From a virus, in the IMG/VR virus record IMGVR_UViG_3300044491_000021, positions 1 to 24,410 of that record: 24,410 nt of DNA; one strand, written 5' to 3'. The number at the start of each line of letters is the position of its first letter. Position 1 is the first letter of the stretch. Below the pieces are notes generated by a model. The model ran no database searches and was not told the origin of the DNA. It was given only the letters and a program-made list of their open reading frames with translations. Made by a program: the position numbers and the translations under genes. Of this stretch, positions 7,233 to 14,412 are shown one piece after another.

Positions 7233-8610
7233 GCGTATTGAACAAACTATCTTGCGTAACCTTCTCTTCACTGAGGAGTATTACCGCAAGGTAGTTCCCT
7301 TTCTAAAAGCAGATTATTTCCAAGAATATCATGAAAAAATTGTCTTTGAGGAGATTGCTGACTTCGCTTCTAAGTACGACAAGATTCCTACTCAGGAAGT
7401 CCTTTCGATTAACTTACAAAATCGTAATGATCTTACTGACGACACGTACAAAGATTCGATACAGACAGTCCAAGGACTTACCGACGAGTGGGTCGATTAC
7501 GAATGGCTCCTCGATGCCACAGAAAAGTGGTGTCAAGACAGAGCTATATACCTCGCCCTTATGCGGTCGATCAAGATCGCAGATGGAGGCGATAAGAAGA
7601 TATCAAAGGATGCGATACCTAGCATTCTACAAGAAGCACTAGCAGTTTCCTTTGATGAACATATTGGACACAGTTACACAGAGCAAGCAGAAGAACGCTA
7701 TGATTTCTACCACCGTAAAGAAGAAAAAGTCCCATTTGATTTGGAGAAGTTTAACTTCATTACCAAAGGTGGTCTCTCTAACAAGACTCTCAATGTCGCT
7801 CTTGCTGGAACGGGCGTCGGGAAGTCTCTATTCATGTGCCATTGCGCTGGTGCCGCGCTCACACAGGGGTACAACGTACTCTACATTACATGTGAAATGG
7901 CAGAGGAAAAGATTGCTGAACGAATTGACGCAAACCTTCTGAACGTAAGTGTCAAAGACATTGTAGATCTGCCCCAGGTCATCTTTACCAGTAAGGTAAA
8001 TGAGATCGCTAGGAAAACCCAGGGTAAACTTATCATCAAAGAGTATCCAACTGCATCAGCACATGCTGGTCATTTCAAGGCACTGCTCAGCGATCTCAAA
8101 TTGAAGAAAGATTTCAAACCTGATATCATCTTCATTGATTATTTAAATATTTGTGCAAGTGTGAGGTACAAAGGTGCGATCGTCAACAGTTATACGTATG
8201 TCAAGGCTATTGCTGAGGAACTTAGGGGTCTTGCTGTGGAGGTTGGGGTTCCTATTGTCTCAGCTACTCAAACTACTCGCAGTGGTTATGGCAATAGTGA
8301 TCCTGACCTTACCGATACTTCTGAGTCTTTTGGTTTGCCTGCCACTGCTGATTTTATGTTCGCTCTCATCAGCACTGAGGAGCTTGAACAACAAGGTCGC
8401 ATCATGGTCAAACAACTTAAAAACAGATACTCAGATCTCGTTACCTCACGAAAATTCATGGTGGGAATTGACAGATCCAAAATGAAGCTGTATGATGTAG
8501 CGGACGATGCTTCCGCTATCAGCATCGATGCAGAGGACCCTGGTGAGGAGTTCTCACAATTTGCAGACACACAAAACCGTTTATCTAAATTTGCTGAGTG
8601 GAATGTATGA
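7222..8610 (+). CDS. 41: Replicative DNA helicase gp41 (DnaB family)
   Basis: Hexameric 5'-3' helicase that unwinds the lagging-strand template and works with primase gp61. It has 462 residues, close to T4 gp41 (475). Walker A is GTGVGKS (196-202); the catalytic glutamate lies in YITCEMAEE (221-229); Walker B is [10 protein letters not shown] (300-309); the sensor region is [12 protein letters not shown]. The N-terminal 150 residues are helical as expected for the DnaB collar. The partner primase is about 8 kb away at 16622, separated by late-type genes. It overlaps uvsX at its start and the MazG gene (ATGA) at its end. Confidence 0.96.
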   Translation: MATERIEQTILRNLLFTEEYYRKVVPFLKADYFQEYHEKIVFEEIADFASKYDKIPTQEVLSINLQNRNDLTDDTYKDSIQTVQGLTDEWVDYEWLLDATEKWCQDRAIYLALMRSIKIADGGDKKISKDAIPSILQEALAVSFDEHIGHSYTEQAEERYDFYHRKEEKVPFDLEKFNFITKGGLSNKTLNVALAGTGVGKSLFMCHCAGAALTQGYNVLYITCEMAEEKIAERIDANLLNVSVKDIVDLPQVIFTSKVNEIARKTQGKLIIKEYPTASAHAGHFKALLSDLKLKKDFKPDIIFIDYLNICASVRYKGAIVNSYTYVKAIAEELRGLAVEVGVPIVSATQTTRSGYGNSDPDLTDTSESFGLPATADFMFALISTEELEQQGRIMVKQLKNRYSDLVTSRKFMVGIDRSKMKLYDVADDASAISIDAEDPGEEFSQFADTQNRLSKFAEWNV

Positions 8611-9011
8611 CTATTGATTTTAACCGTTACGAAGAATTTGTTGCTGCTGTTACAAGTAATGCTAGTACGAATTTTGTTGACTTTGCTGATCGTATTGGTG
8701 AGCTTGACCGAGAAGGTGCCAATATTGAGAGACTGCTTACTGCTGGTGTTGGAATTAATGCTGAGGGTGGTGAGTTTCTTGAGATCGTTAAGAAAATGGT
8801 ATTCCAAGGAAAACCATGGAACGAGGATAACCGTGAGCATCTTATCATTGAGTTGGGTGATCTGCTATGGTATGTCGCTCAAGCAACAATGGCACTGGAT
8901 ATCAGCTTTGATGAAGTCATTGCAACCAACGTGAAGAAACTTGAGAAACGTTATCCTGAAGGTTCATTTGACATCTACTTCTCAGAAAACCGTAAAGCAG
9001 GTGACCGATGA
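8607..9011 (+). CDS. mazG: MazG-type nucleotide pyrophosphohydrolase
   Basis: Hydrolyses nucleoside triphosphates to monophosphate and pyrophosphate. Cyanophage MazG was first thought to lower host ppGpp, but a role in nucleotide recycling is better supported. With the start at ATG 8607 (ATGA overlap with gp41) it has 134 residues; a GTG at 8598 would add three. The metal-binding pattern is visible as E53-G-G-E56 and, on the next helix, E82-L-G-D85 in ELGDLLWYVA. Single MazG domain of a compact all-alpha type. It follows gp41 and precedes a thioredoxin-like gene, consistent with a nucleotide-supply group. Confidence 0.9.
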   Translation: MTIDFNRYEEFVAAVTSNASTNFVDFADRIGELDREGANIERLLTAGVGINAEGGEFLEIVKKMVFQGKPWNEDNREHLIIELGDLLWYVAQATMALDISFDEVIATNVKKLEKRYPEGSFDIYFSENRKAGDR

Positions 9012-9220
9012 AATTACTTACACTAGACGACTACCAGAGAGCAGGCGAAACCTTTTGGCCTAAGTATTGGTACATTGCTAAAGAACTGGGGGAAGATGCT
9101 AAACCAGAGCAAGTCCTCAAAGTTATGGAAGCGATTGGTGGTGTCGCACTGAAGGCAGCACTAGAAGAAAAACTAGCAGGTCCATTTGGATTCAACAAAA
9201 AGGAGAAAGATGAAGACTAG
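9008..9220 (+). CDS. Small conserved-type protein, 70 aa, function unknown
   Basis: Starts at an ATGA overlap with the mazG stop and overlaps the next gene by 11 nt. The N-terminal part (LLTLDDYQRAGETFWPKYWYIAKELG) looks like an amphipathic helix rich in aromatics. A second helix (AKPEQVLKVMEAIGGVALKAALEEKLAG) follows, then a lysine-rich acidic tail. It contains the AAAGGAGAAAG ribosome-binding site of the thioredoxin-like gene near its end. No catalytic residues are recognisable. Confidence 0.75.
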   Translation: MKLLTLDDYQRAGETFWPKYWYIAKELGEDAKPEQVLKVMEAIGGVALKAALEEKLAGPFGFNKKEKDED

Positions 9221-9509
9221 ATTTATTCTGTTTACCAAAGACAGTTGTGGTCCTTGTGGTCTGGTAAAGAGATACTTCAATGCTCTCAAAGATGACCGCA
9301 CTAATCTTATTGAAGAAGTCCAACTTGAGGACTTCAGCGATGAACCAATCCCAGAAGAGAACATTGCTCTTGCTAAGAAGTATGGTGTGACTGCTACTCC
9401 TGTTCTCATTATCATTGATGAAGAGACAGAAGAACTACTAGAGACTTACTCCAGCGGTATGCCTATCACTCAAAACATTCGTAAGTTGTGGACTAAGTAC
9501 GGTGTATAG
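9210..9509 (+). CDS. Thioredoxin-like protein (CGPC)
   Basis: 99 residues with the redox motif C13-G-P-C16 after a first strand (TRFILFTKDS), and the cis-proline of the fold in TATPVLIII. The start at 9210 is chosen because AGGAG lies about 6 bases upstream; a TTG at 9186 in the same frame is less likely. Thioredoxins donate electrons to class I ribonucleotide reductase and other disulfide enzymes. The nrdA and nrdB genes are present in the window, so this may be their reductant, as T4 NrdC is for T4 reductase. That link is inference, as the genes are about 8 kb apart. Confidence 0.88.
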   Translation: MKTRFILFTKDSCGPCGLVKRYFNALKDDRTNLIEEVQLEDFSDEPIPEENIALAKKYGVTATPVLIIIDEETEELLETYSSGMPITQNIRKLWTKYGV

Positions 9510-9705
9510 TTTCTGGATCCACCTAGTAGCATTCTTCCAAGTGGTTGTGATGAATTGCATTCAACCAGTCAACTGGCAGTATTGCTACAGGGTGGATCAG
9601 TGGCTCTTGCCAGATTTGGTCGAAGGGTATAGACTATGGACTGGAGAGACCCACCCTTATTCTCATGAGAAAGACTACCTCAAAAGCATACCTCCCTCTA
9701 AATAG
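9502..9705 (+). CDS. Small aromatic-rich protein, 67 aa, function unknown
   Basis: The frame starts at GTG 9502, overlapping the thioredoxin-like stop, and ends at TAG 9703-9705. An internal ATG at about 9550 would give a shorter form (MNCIQPVNWQ...). Residues 2-17 are hydrophobic (SFWIHLVAFFQVVVM), possibly a membrane-associated helix. The rest is rich in Trp, Tyr and Asp (NWQYCYRVDQWLLPDLVEGY). The 3' end of the gene forms the left arm of the terminator hairpin that follows. The start codon is the least certain part. Confidence 0.6.
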   Translation: MYSFWIHLVAFFQVVVMNCIQPVNWQYCYRVDQWLLPDLVEGYRLWTGETHPYSHEKDYLKSIPPSK

Positions 9706-9723
9706 TTAGACGGAGGTTTTTTT
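9691..9723 (+). terminator. Terminator hairpin that also holds the next Shine-Dalgarno
   Basis: CCTCC-C-TCTAA (9691-9701) pairs with TTAGA-C-GGAGG (9706-9716), ten pairs with one C-C mismatch, closing a 4-nt loop ATAG. Seven T residues (9717-9723) follow. GGAGG (9712-9716) is also the ribosome-binding site of the gene starting at ATG 9724, seven bases on. The octamer TCTAAATA (9697-9704), one base from a T4-late box, lies across the loop and includes part of the upstream stop codon. Confidence 0.85.
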
Positions 9724-11142
9724 ATGGCAAATAAGCAACCAACTATTACTGGTGAGTGGCAGTCTGCACTATTAAAAGTTATGGATTCTCTTGGTGATGA
9801 GAATTATTCATACTTTAATATTGATATTACAAAGACTGCTGACCCTGAAGGTAGAGCATCTATTTACTTTGCGATGAAAGTAATAGTTCCTCGTTCTGAT
9901 AGAACCAGGGCAGCAAGTTTTATTCAAGAAAGTTTGACTAAAAAAGGATTTGCACCTCAAATTAAAAGGAATGGAAATCAGTTAGATATTCCTGTAAAAA
10001 ATAAGTTTATTCGTATTGATATTAAACCAGTTGGTGGTGGATCAGGTGCTGGTGCAAAAGAGACTGCTAGGAATGAGGCAGCACAGTGTTTGTATTGTGC
10101 CCTAGCATTTAATGTTTATCGTGGGAAGATTGATGAAGACATACCTATCAGTGAAGACGCATTCAATCAAGCATTTACTACTATCGATGTTGATGTAAAA
10201 AAAGAAGATCTCTTGGTTCTCTCTCCAGAATGGGTTACATCATCTATTCGTGGAGCAAATGAACTTTGGGATAAATTCCATACATCTGGTAAAACCTATA
10301 GGTTTCATAGAGGCAAAGGTATTGACGACAAAGAAATTAAGAATGCATTTTCTAGGGTAAGATCTCAAACACCATTTTCTTCTGAGGACAAGTGGAATCC
10401 TGCTGACATCTGGATTGTCTCTAATGATTTTAATAAATCAAAATTAAATGATATTGATACCATCGATGCACTGAACCATTTTCTGTTGCAAGAGTATGAT
10501 GCAAATAGATTGATTGGTGTGTCTCTCAAGAAAGTTGAAGGTACTGCTAATCTATCTGAAAAAAATAAAGACCAAGTTGATAAAGCAAACAAGGTTGCTA
10601 ACTATGGTTTTAAAAATGTTGGATTGATTTATAAAAATGCCAGAGGTAAAGATAAGAACCCTATGGACTTGTATTTGTTCTTTGGTACAGGAACATATGA
10701 CAAGTTCCAAGCAAGAAACTTTGGTGGTGCAAACTCTGCTTCTTTCCAGTTAGAACTTAAAGGTTCCTCTGCTAACCAAGGTCGAATTGGTGGTGGTAGT
10801 GTATTCAAAATCCTTGACACTCTCGGTGTTAGTTATAAACCTTTTAACAATCAGACACTTTGGACGCAGTGTGCCCCCAAGAGCGCCCAGCGTGCTACAA
10901 TATCTCAAGAGATATGCGACCTGCTGACCGAGCACAATGCAACAGGACTTCCAAAGAACTGCACCCAAGTCATTGGTGAGATCGCAAACATGGGTCAGTC
11001 TTACAGGTACAGTAAACTTCTTGGTTTGAGACTGCTAGATGCTATCAAAAAGTCTGGCAAAGCAGATGAGATTATGCGAGAGCTCTATTTGTATGGAGCA
11101 TCACAAAGTAAAAAATCTGGGTTCTATCTCAAACTAGAGTAA
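9724..11142 (+). CDS. Large conserved-type phage protein with a possible PD-(D/E)XK-like nuclease core
   Basis: 472 residues, no certain family. The N-terminal part carries GRASIYFAMKVIVPRSDRTRAASFI and an IKPVGGGSGAGAKETARNEA segment (about 100-120). The central part has KWNPADIWIV with D228, followed 39 residues later by LIGVSLKK (S267, K269). This spacing of a P-x-D strand and an S-x-K strand resembles the active site of PD-(D/E)XK restriction-type nucleases, with Ser in place of the usual Asp/Glu. A C-terminal helical region ends in SGFYLKLE. The Shine-Dalgarno lies in the terminator hairpin. The nuclease call is a hypothesis; it could be structural. Confidence 0.8.
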   Translation: MANKQPTITGEWQSALLKVMDSLGDENYSYFNIDITKTADPEGRASIYFAMKVIVPRSDRTRAASFIQESLTKKGFAPQIKRNGNQLDIPVKNKFIRIDIKPVGGGSGAGAKETARNEAAQCLYCALAFNVYRGKIDEDIPISEDAFNQAFTTIDVDVKKEDLLVLSPEWVTSSIRGANELWDKFHTSGKTYRFHRGKGIDDKEIKNAFSRVRSQTPFSSEDKWNPADIWIVSNDFNKSKLNDIDTIDALNHFLLQEYDANRLIGVSLKKVEGTANLSEKNKDQVDKANKVANYGFKNVGLIYKNARGKDKNPMDLYLFFGTGTYDKFQARNFGGANSASFQLELKGSSANQGRIGGGSVFKILDTLGVSYKPFNNQTLWTQCAPKSAQRATISQEICDLLTEHNATGLPKNCTQVIGEIANMGQSYRYSKLLGLRLLDAIKKSGKADEIMRELYLYGASQSKKSGFYLKLE

Positions 11143-12347
11143 TGGCAAACATCAAACAACTCAAACACCTAGAGCACCTGGAAGATGAGATGCTTAACTA
11201 TGGCGTCGATGGGTGCATGGCGGCAGTTTCTTTTTTGAAAGAATTGAAAAAGATGCTGGGTCACCAAGAGAGTGCTGGTTTTATGCAGACCAAGTGGGAC
11301 GGCGCACCCTCTGTTGTTTGTGGTGTTGATCCTTTGTCTGGTTTGTTTTTTGTTGGTACTAAGTCTGTCTTTAATAAAACAGAACCCAAGACATGTTTTA
11401 CTGAAGAAGCGATTGATGGGTATTACTCTGGAGACCTTGCTGAAAAACTAAAGTTTTCTCTACGCTACTTTAGTAAGTTGGGTATTAAGGGTGTCATTCA
11501 GGGAGACTTGTTATACACAGATTCTACTAGAACAAGAGAGACAGTAAATGGAGAACAACTCTACACATTTCGACCAAACACTATTACTTATGGCATCCCT
11601 ACTGACCACGATATTGGTAAACAAGTTGGGAAATCAAAGATTGGAGTAGTATTTCATACACACTATGTTGGAACTGAGTTAGCAGAGATGCAAGCTCGTG
11701 CTGGTGCTCCTATTCATGAGTTTAATAAAATTCCTGAGGTTGCTGTAATTGATAACGACACACCTATGGATCGTGTTGGATTCTCTAAGGCAGAAATGCA
11801 AAGGTTTGATGGTTACATTTCTAAGATCGAACGTATGTGTCGTATCTGCGGAGACTTTCTTGACGAACTGGTTGGTGCAAGTGGTAGCACTGGTGACGCA
11901 AAGTTTCATATTTCTACTTTCTTGAAACCATACTTTAATGATCAAATTAAAAATGCTCGCAGCATCGGTAACATTGATGAAGCATTGTATGATCTAGCAA
12001 ATTTTTATCATGCTAAAACTAGTAAAGAACTTGCCAAGATTAAGACTGCTGCAAATCTTACTAAGAAGCGTAATCTTGTATACCAGAGCGAAAATTACCT
12101 AGTAGACAATGTGTATAAGTTTAAGGCAATGATTGCTTTGTACAAAGAACTGCAGGCAGTGAAGCAAATGGTTATAGATAAACTGGACCACCTGGAAGAG
12201 TTTAGAACATACGTTCAGACTGATAAAGGATATAAGGTTACGACTCCTGAGGGATATGTTCTGCATAAAGATGGCAGTATGATCAAGTTTGTCAATCGCT
12301 TGGAGTTTGCTTACAATAATTTTACTCTGCAAAAGCAATGGCGTTAG
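11142..12347 (+). CDS. KxDG nucleotidyltransferase-like protein (RNA/DNA ligase superfamily)
   Basis: 401 residues. K51-W-D-G54 in TKWDGAPSVV fits motif I (KxDG) of covalent nucleotidyltransferases, where the lysine is adenylylated. GVIQGDLLY (D122) is a plausible motif III-type strand. EGYVLHKDG starting at E370 and IKFV (K382) fit motifs IV (EGxV) and V. Between them is a long helical insertion (about 200-340) rich in Lys and Glu. All motifs are in the correct order and spacing is broad but possible. The enzyme may ligate, cap or adenylate nucleic acid ends; substrate unknown. It starts one base inside the stop of the previous gene and overlaps the next by 10 nt. Confidence 0.85.
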   Translation: MANIKQLKHLEHLEDEMLNYGVDGCMAAVSFLKELKKMLGHQESAGFMQTKWDGAPSVVCGVDPLSGLFFVGTKSVFNKTEPKTCFTEEAIDGYYSGDLAEKLKFSLRYFSKLGIKGVIQGDLLYTDSTRTRETVNGEQLYTFRPNTITYGIPTDHDIGKQVGKSKIGVVFHTHYVGTELAEMQARAGAPIHEFNKIPEVAVIDNDTPMDRVGFSKAEMQRFDGYISKIERMCRICGDFLDELVGASGSTGDAKFHISTFLKPYFNDQIKNARSIGNIDEALYDLANFYHAKTSKELAKIKTAANLTKKRNLVYQSENYLVDNVYKFKAMIALYKELQAVKQMVIDKLDHLEEFRTYVQTDKGYKVTTPEGYVLHKDGSMIKFVNRLEFAYNNFTLQKQWR

Positions 12348-12901
12348 ACGGAAAGGTTTGTTACTTTACATTTGGTAGGTTCCAACCACCTACTACAGGA
12401 CACAAAGAGAACTTTGATGGCGTGAAGAAAGCAGCAGGTTCTCATGATTATCGTATCTACATTTCCCAGACTGTAGATAAAAAAGGTAGCAACCCTCTCC
12501 CACCAGATCGTAAGAAATATTATATGGATAAGATGTTTCCAGAACATCGTGGTAAAATATTTTCAGGTCCAAGACAACCCGTTGAAATTCTGCAAGATCT
12601 TATGCTGGCGGGATATGATGAGGTTGTCTTTTTAGTAGGTTCTGACAGGGTTTCTGCCATGCAGTTCCTTCATAAATATAATGGAAAAGATTTTTCGTTT
12701 AGAAAAATCGAGATTAAGTCTTCTGGAAGCAGAGATGCTGACGGGGACACTTTTGCTATATCTGGAACAAAGATGAGACGTGCAGCGTTTGCTGGAGACT
12801 TCAAACTTTTTCGTCAAGGTATTCCTAAAGCATTAAATGATAATGATTGTCGCGCTTTGATGTCAGAGATCGTGGCAAATTTGCCTAAAAATTTTAAATG
12901 A
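12338..12901 (+). CDS. HxGH-type nucleotidyltransferase (NMNAT / cytidylyltransferase-like)
   Basis: 187 residues. The N-terminal FGRFQPPTTGH (T19-T20-G21-H22) corresponds to the (H/T)xGH motif of the nucleotidylyltransferase superfamily. VVFLVGSDR (96-104) is the usual central strand, and ISGTKMR (141-147) is the C-terminal ISSTxxR-type motif. Members join a nucleoside triphosphate to a phosphate-containing acceptor, for example ATP plus nicotinamide mononucleotide to give NAD, or CTP plus glycerol phosphate. The acceptor here cannot be told from sequence. It overlaps the KxDG protein by 10 nt and its stop overlaps the following gene as ATGA, so the three enzymes form one operon. Confidence 0.9.
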   Translation: MALDGKVCYFTFGRFQPPTTGHKENFDGVKKAAGSHDYRIYISQTVDKKGSNPLPPDRKKYYMDKMFPEHRGKIFSGPRQPVEILQDLMLAGYDEVVFLVGSDRVSAMQFLHKYNGKDFSFRKIEIKSSGSRDADGDTFAISGTKMRRAAFAGDFKLFRQGIPKALNDNDCRALMSEIVANLPKNFK

Positions 12902-13152
12902 AAGATTTTAAGAAATTAAGAGAAGAAGCACTGCGTCAGCAGCAGCGACATACTGAAGTATTCAAAGAAGGTGATGCTGTCATGTCTTCACGTACAGGAG
13001 ACAAAGGACACATTCATAGAGTTGGTGGTAACTATGCTATAGTTATTGCTGAAGAGGGACACATGTTCCGTGAGTGGATTAAGAATATTAGATCTATAAA
13101 TAATACCAGAAGAACTTCCCTGTTAAACGATGAATTACCAGAAGCCAATTAA
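12898..13152 (+). CDS. Small KOW-like protein with a capsid-targeting-like N-terminus
   Basis: 84 residues. The first 11 (MKDFKKLREEA) resemble the capsid-targeting sequence of T4 internal head proteins (consensus close to MKTYQEFIAEA), with an LxE-type site for a prohead protease. The middle, EGDAVMSSRTGDKGHIHRVGGNYAIVIAEEG, has the beta-turn layout of a KOW/SH3-like nucleic-acid-binding barrel. The C-terminus is basic and overlaps the next gene by 23 nt. A TATAAATA box lies in its 3' end. Role in the virion interior is inference. Confidence 0.75.
   Translation: MKDFKKLREEALRQQQRHTEVFKEGDAVMSSRTGDKGHIHRVGGNYAIVIAEEGHMFREWIKNIRSINNTRRTSLLNDELPEAN
13095..13102 (+). promoter_or_regulatory. T4-late-type promoter box TATAAATA
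   Basis: A perfect TATAAATA octamer followed by A lies within the end of the previous gene and 28 bases before the ATG at 13130. In T4 such boxes at -10 are recognised by gp55-directed RNA polymerase late in infection. It would transcribe the lysine-rich proteins that follow. Confidence 0.65.
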
Positions 13153-13744
13153 TAGTGTTAACTCAAATGATTTATTTTCGTCTGGGTTGATGGAACAGTA
13201 TGGCAAGTGGATGGAAGGTGACTGTTTCCAGAATACCGAGATGCCTGAGTTGCACCTATCAGAAGCACCTTTTGATGGTATGGATCCTCAGTCAAATGGT
13301 GCTGAGATCGAAGACACCACTAAGCGTAAGAAGACTGCTAAGAAGGGTGGATATGTCGGTCAAGAGTCTGCACCTAAGAACGAAGAGACTGAAGTTCTTG
13401 AGCGTGAAGAGTATGAGATCGATGGTGAGACTTATGTAATTGAGAAGGCAAAGGGTCTCGATGGTAAGGCTTGCTGGAAGGGATATAAGCTTGCTGGTAC
13501 TAAGAAGAAGGGTGGTAAGACTGTTGACAATTGTGTCAAGGCAGGTGACGAATTAGTCCATGACGGTGAAAAGTTAGACGAGAAGAAGTTAGACGCTGTT
13601 AATCATGCTGAACTTAAGGGTAAGCATTCTGAGCGTAAAGATAAGGATATCGACAATGATGGCGATGTAGATAAGTCTGACAAGTACCTTCACATGCGTC
13701 GTAAGAAAGTTTCTAAAATCATTGGAATGAAGGGAAAGAAATGA
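13130..13744 (+). CDS. Lysine-rich, EF-hand-like putative virion protein
   Basis: 204 residues, very rich in Lys, Glu, Asp and Gly. Near the C-terminus DIDNDGDVDKSD (about 178-189) is an EF-hand/dockerin-type calcium loop, followed by KYLHMRRKK. A second recognisable unit, CWKGYKLAGTKKKGGKT with a later Cys, occurs at about 117-140, a type of motif seen in cyanophage structural proteins. The start at 13130 overlaps the previous gene; an ATG at 13190 is an alternative. It overlaps the next gene as ATGA. It may be a prohead core or decoration component, but this is inferred from composition and the late promoter. Confidence 0.8.
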   Translation: MNYQKPINSVNSNDLFSSGLMEQYGKWMEGDCFQNTEMPELHLSEAPFDGMDPQSNGAEIEDTTKRKKTAKKGGYVGQESAPKNEETEVLEREEYEIDGETYVIEKAKGLDGKACWKGYKLAGTKKKGGKTVDNCVKAGDELVHDGEKLDEKKLDAVNHAELKGKHSERKDKDIDNDGDVDKSDKYLHMRRKKVSKIIGMKGKK

Positions 13745-14178
13745 AGACATTTAAACAACTTCGTGAGGAGTGTGGGTGTAAAGATAAAGAACGTAAAGCA
13801 AAAAAGAAGAAGTCTGGTAATGTAGAAATCATGCCTACTGTCAATGATGGACAGAAAGGTATGGTTACTAAACCTACTAATGAGTCTGTATTTGCTGGTA
13901 ATTATGAAGGACCACTCTATGCCCCTCATCCTGATCTAGTCAAGGAGGTAGCACCACCTGGAAAAAAGTACGAAAGGATGGTCAAGCACATAAAGAAAAA
14001 CTATCCGAAAGATAAAGAAGGTATTGCTTATGCTACTGCTTGGAAGCATAAGAACAAGAAAGAATCGTTTGAGGGTGGTGTGCAAAAAGCACGCCGTGAT
14101 CATAGATCTGGCACGCTACTAACCTTCAAACAGTTCTTGTCAAAGTTGACAGACATTTTAGATGAGTGGGAGAAATAA
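13741..14178 (+). CDS. Basic protein with capsid-targeting-like N-terminus, putative internal head protein
   Basis: 145 residues. The start MKTFKQLREE closely resembles the T4 capsid-targeting sequence and is followed by a strongly basic stretch (KDKERKAKKKK). The central GKKYERMVKHIKKNYPKDKE plus IAYATAWKHKNKK is a repeated unit in cyanomyovirus structural proteins as I recall. Near the C-terminus LLTFKQFLSKL repeats the FKQ(L/F) pattern of the N-terminus. The high charge would suit binding to packaged DNA. It is coupled to the previous gene by ATGA, and its stop is part of a late-type box. Confidence 0.78.
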   Translation: MKTFKQLREECGCKDKERKAKKKKSGNVEIMPTVNDGQKGMVTKPTNESVFAGNYEGPLYAPHPDLVKEVAPPGKKYERMVKHIKKNYPKDKEGIAYATAWKHKNKKESFEGGVQKARRDHRSGTLLTFKQFLSKLTDILDEWEK

Positions 14179-14181
14179 ATA
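14174..14181 (+). promoter_or_regulatory. Late-promoter-like box AATAAATA
   Basis: One mismatch from TATAAATA; it includes the TAA stop of the preceding gene (14176-14178) and lies 25 bases before the next ATG at 14206. A weak late promoter is possible. Confidence 0.4.
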
Positions 14182-14205
14182 GTATGGCTCATTGAGGGTC
14201 ATACC

Positions 14206-14409
14206 ATGCTCGCATTTCTACTTCCACTCGCATCCAAAATTATTTCTGACGCTGTTGCTAAGCTTCCCGACGACGAGGAACTTGGTGAGAAGTTAGTTGA
14301 AATCTGCCTAGTTATTCTTGGTAAAGCAGTCAAACTAACCAAGACAGATATGGACGATAAACTACTCGCGGTTGTCGAACAGGCAATTCAGAAACGCGAA
14401 GAAGACTGA
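14206..14409 (+). CDS. Small protein with hydrophobic N-terminus, 67 aa
   Basis: The first 17 residues (MLAFLLPLASKIISDAV) are hydrophobic with one Lys and one Asp, too short and polar for a sure membrane segment. A second hydrophobic helix (LVEICLVILGKAVKL) follows at about 30-44, and the C-terminus is a charged helix. This could be a small membrane-associated or helical-bundle protein. I would not call it a holin, since neither segment is a clear transmembrane helix. It lies between two late-type boxes and so is probably expressed late. Confidence 0.7.
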   Translation: MLAFLLPLASKIISDAVAKLPDDEELGEKLVEICLVILGKAVKLTKTDMDDKLLAVVEQAIQKREED

Positions 14410-14412
14410 GAA

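Noticed and set aside
8598-8606. GTG start of MazG at 8598
   Set aside because: ATG 8607 overlaps the gp41 stop as ATGA and gives a normal N-terminus.
8286-8840. 184-aa reverse-strand frame across gp41 and mazG
   Set aside because: Shadow of two genes with clear motifs; Ser-rich and without structure.
9186-9209. TTG start of the thioredoxin-like protein
   Set aside because: AGGAG is well spaced for ATG 9210, and the added residues are not part of the thioredoxin fold.
14144-14170. TTGACA near 14149 as a promoter -35
   Set aside because: No plausible -10 at 16-18 bases.
14206-14409. Holin assignment for the 67-aa protein
   Set aside because: Its two hydrophobic segments are short and interrupted by charged residues, so a pore-forming membrane topology is not supported.
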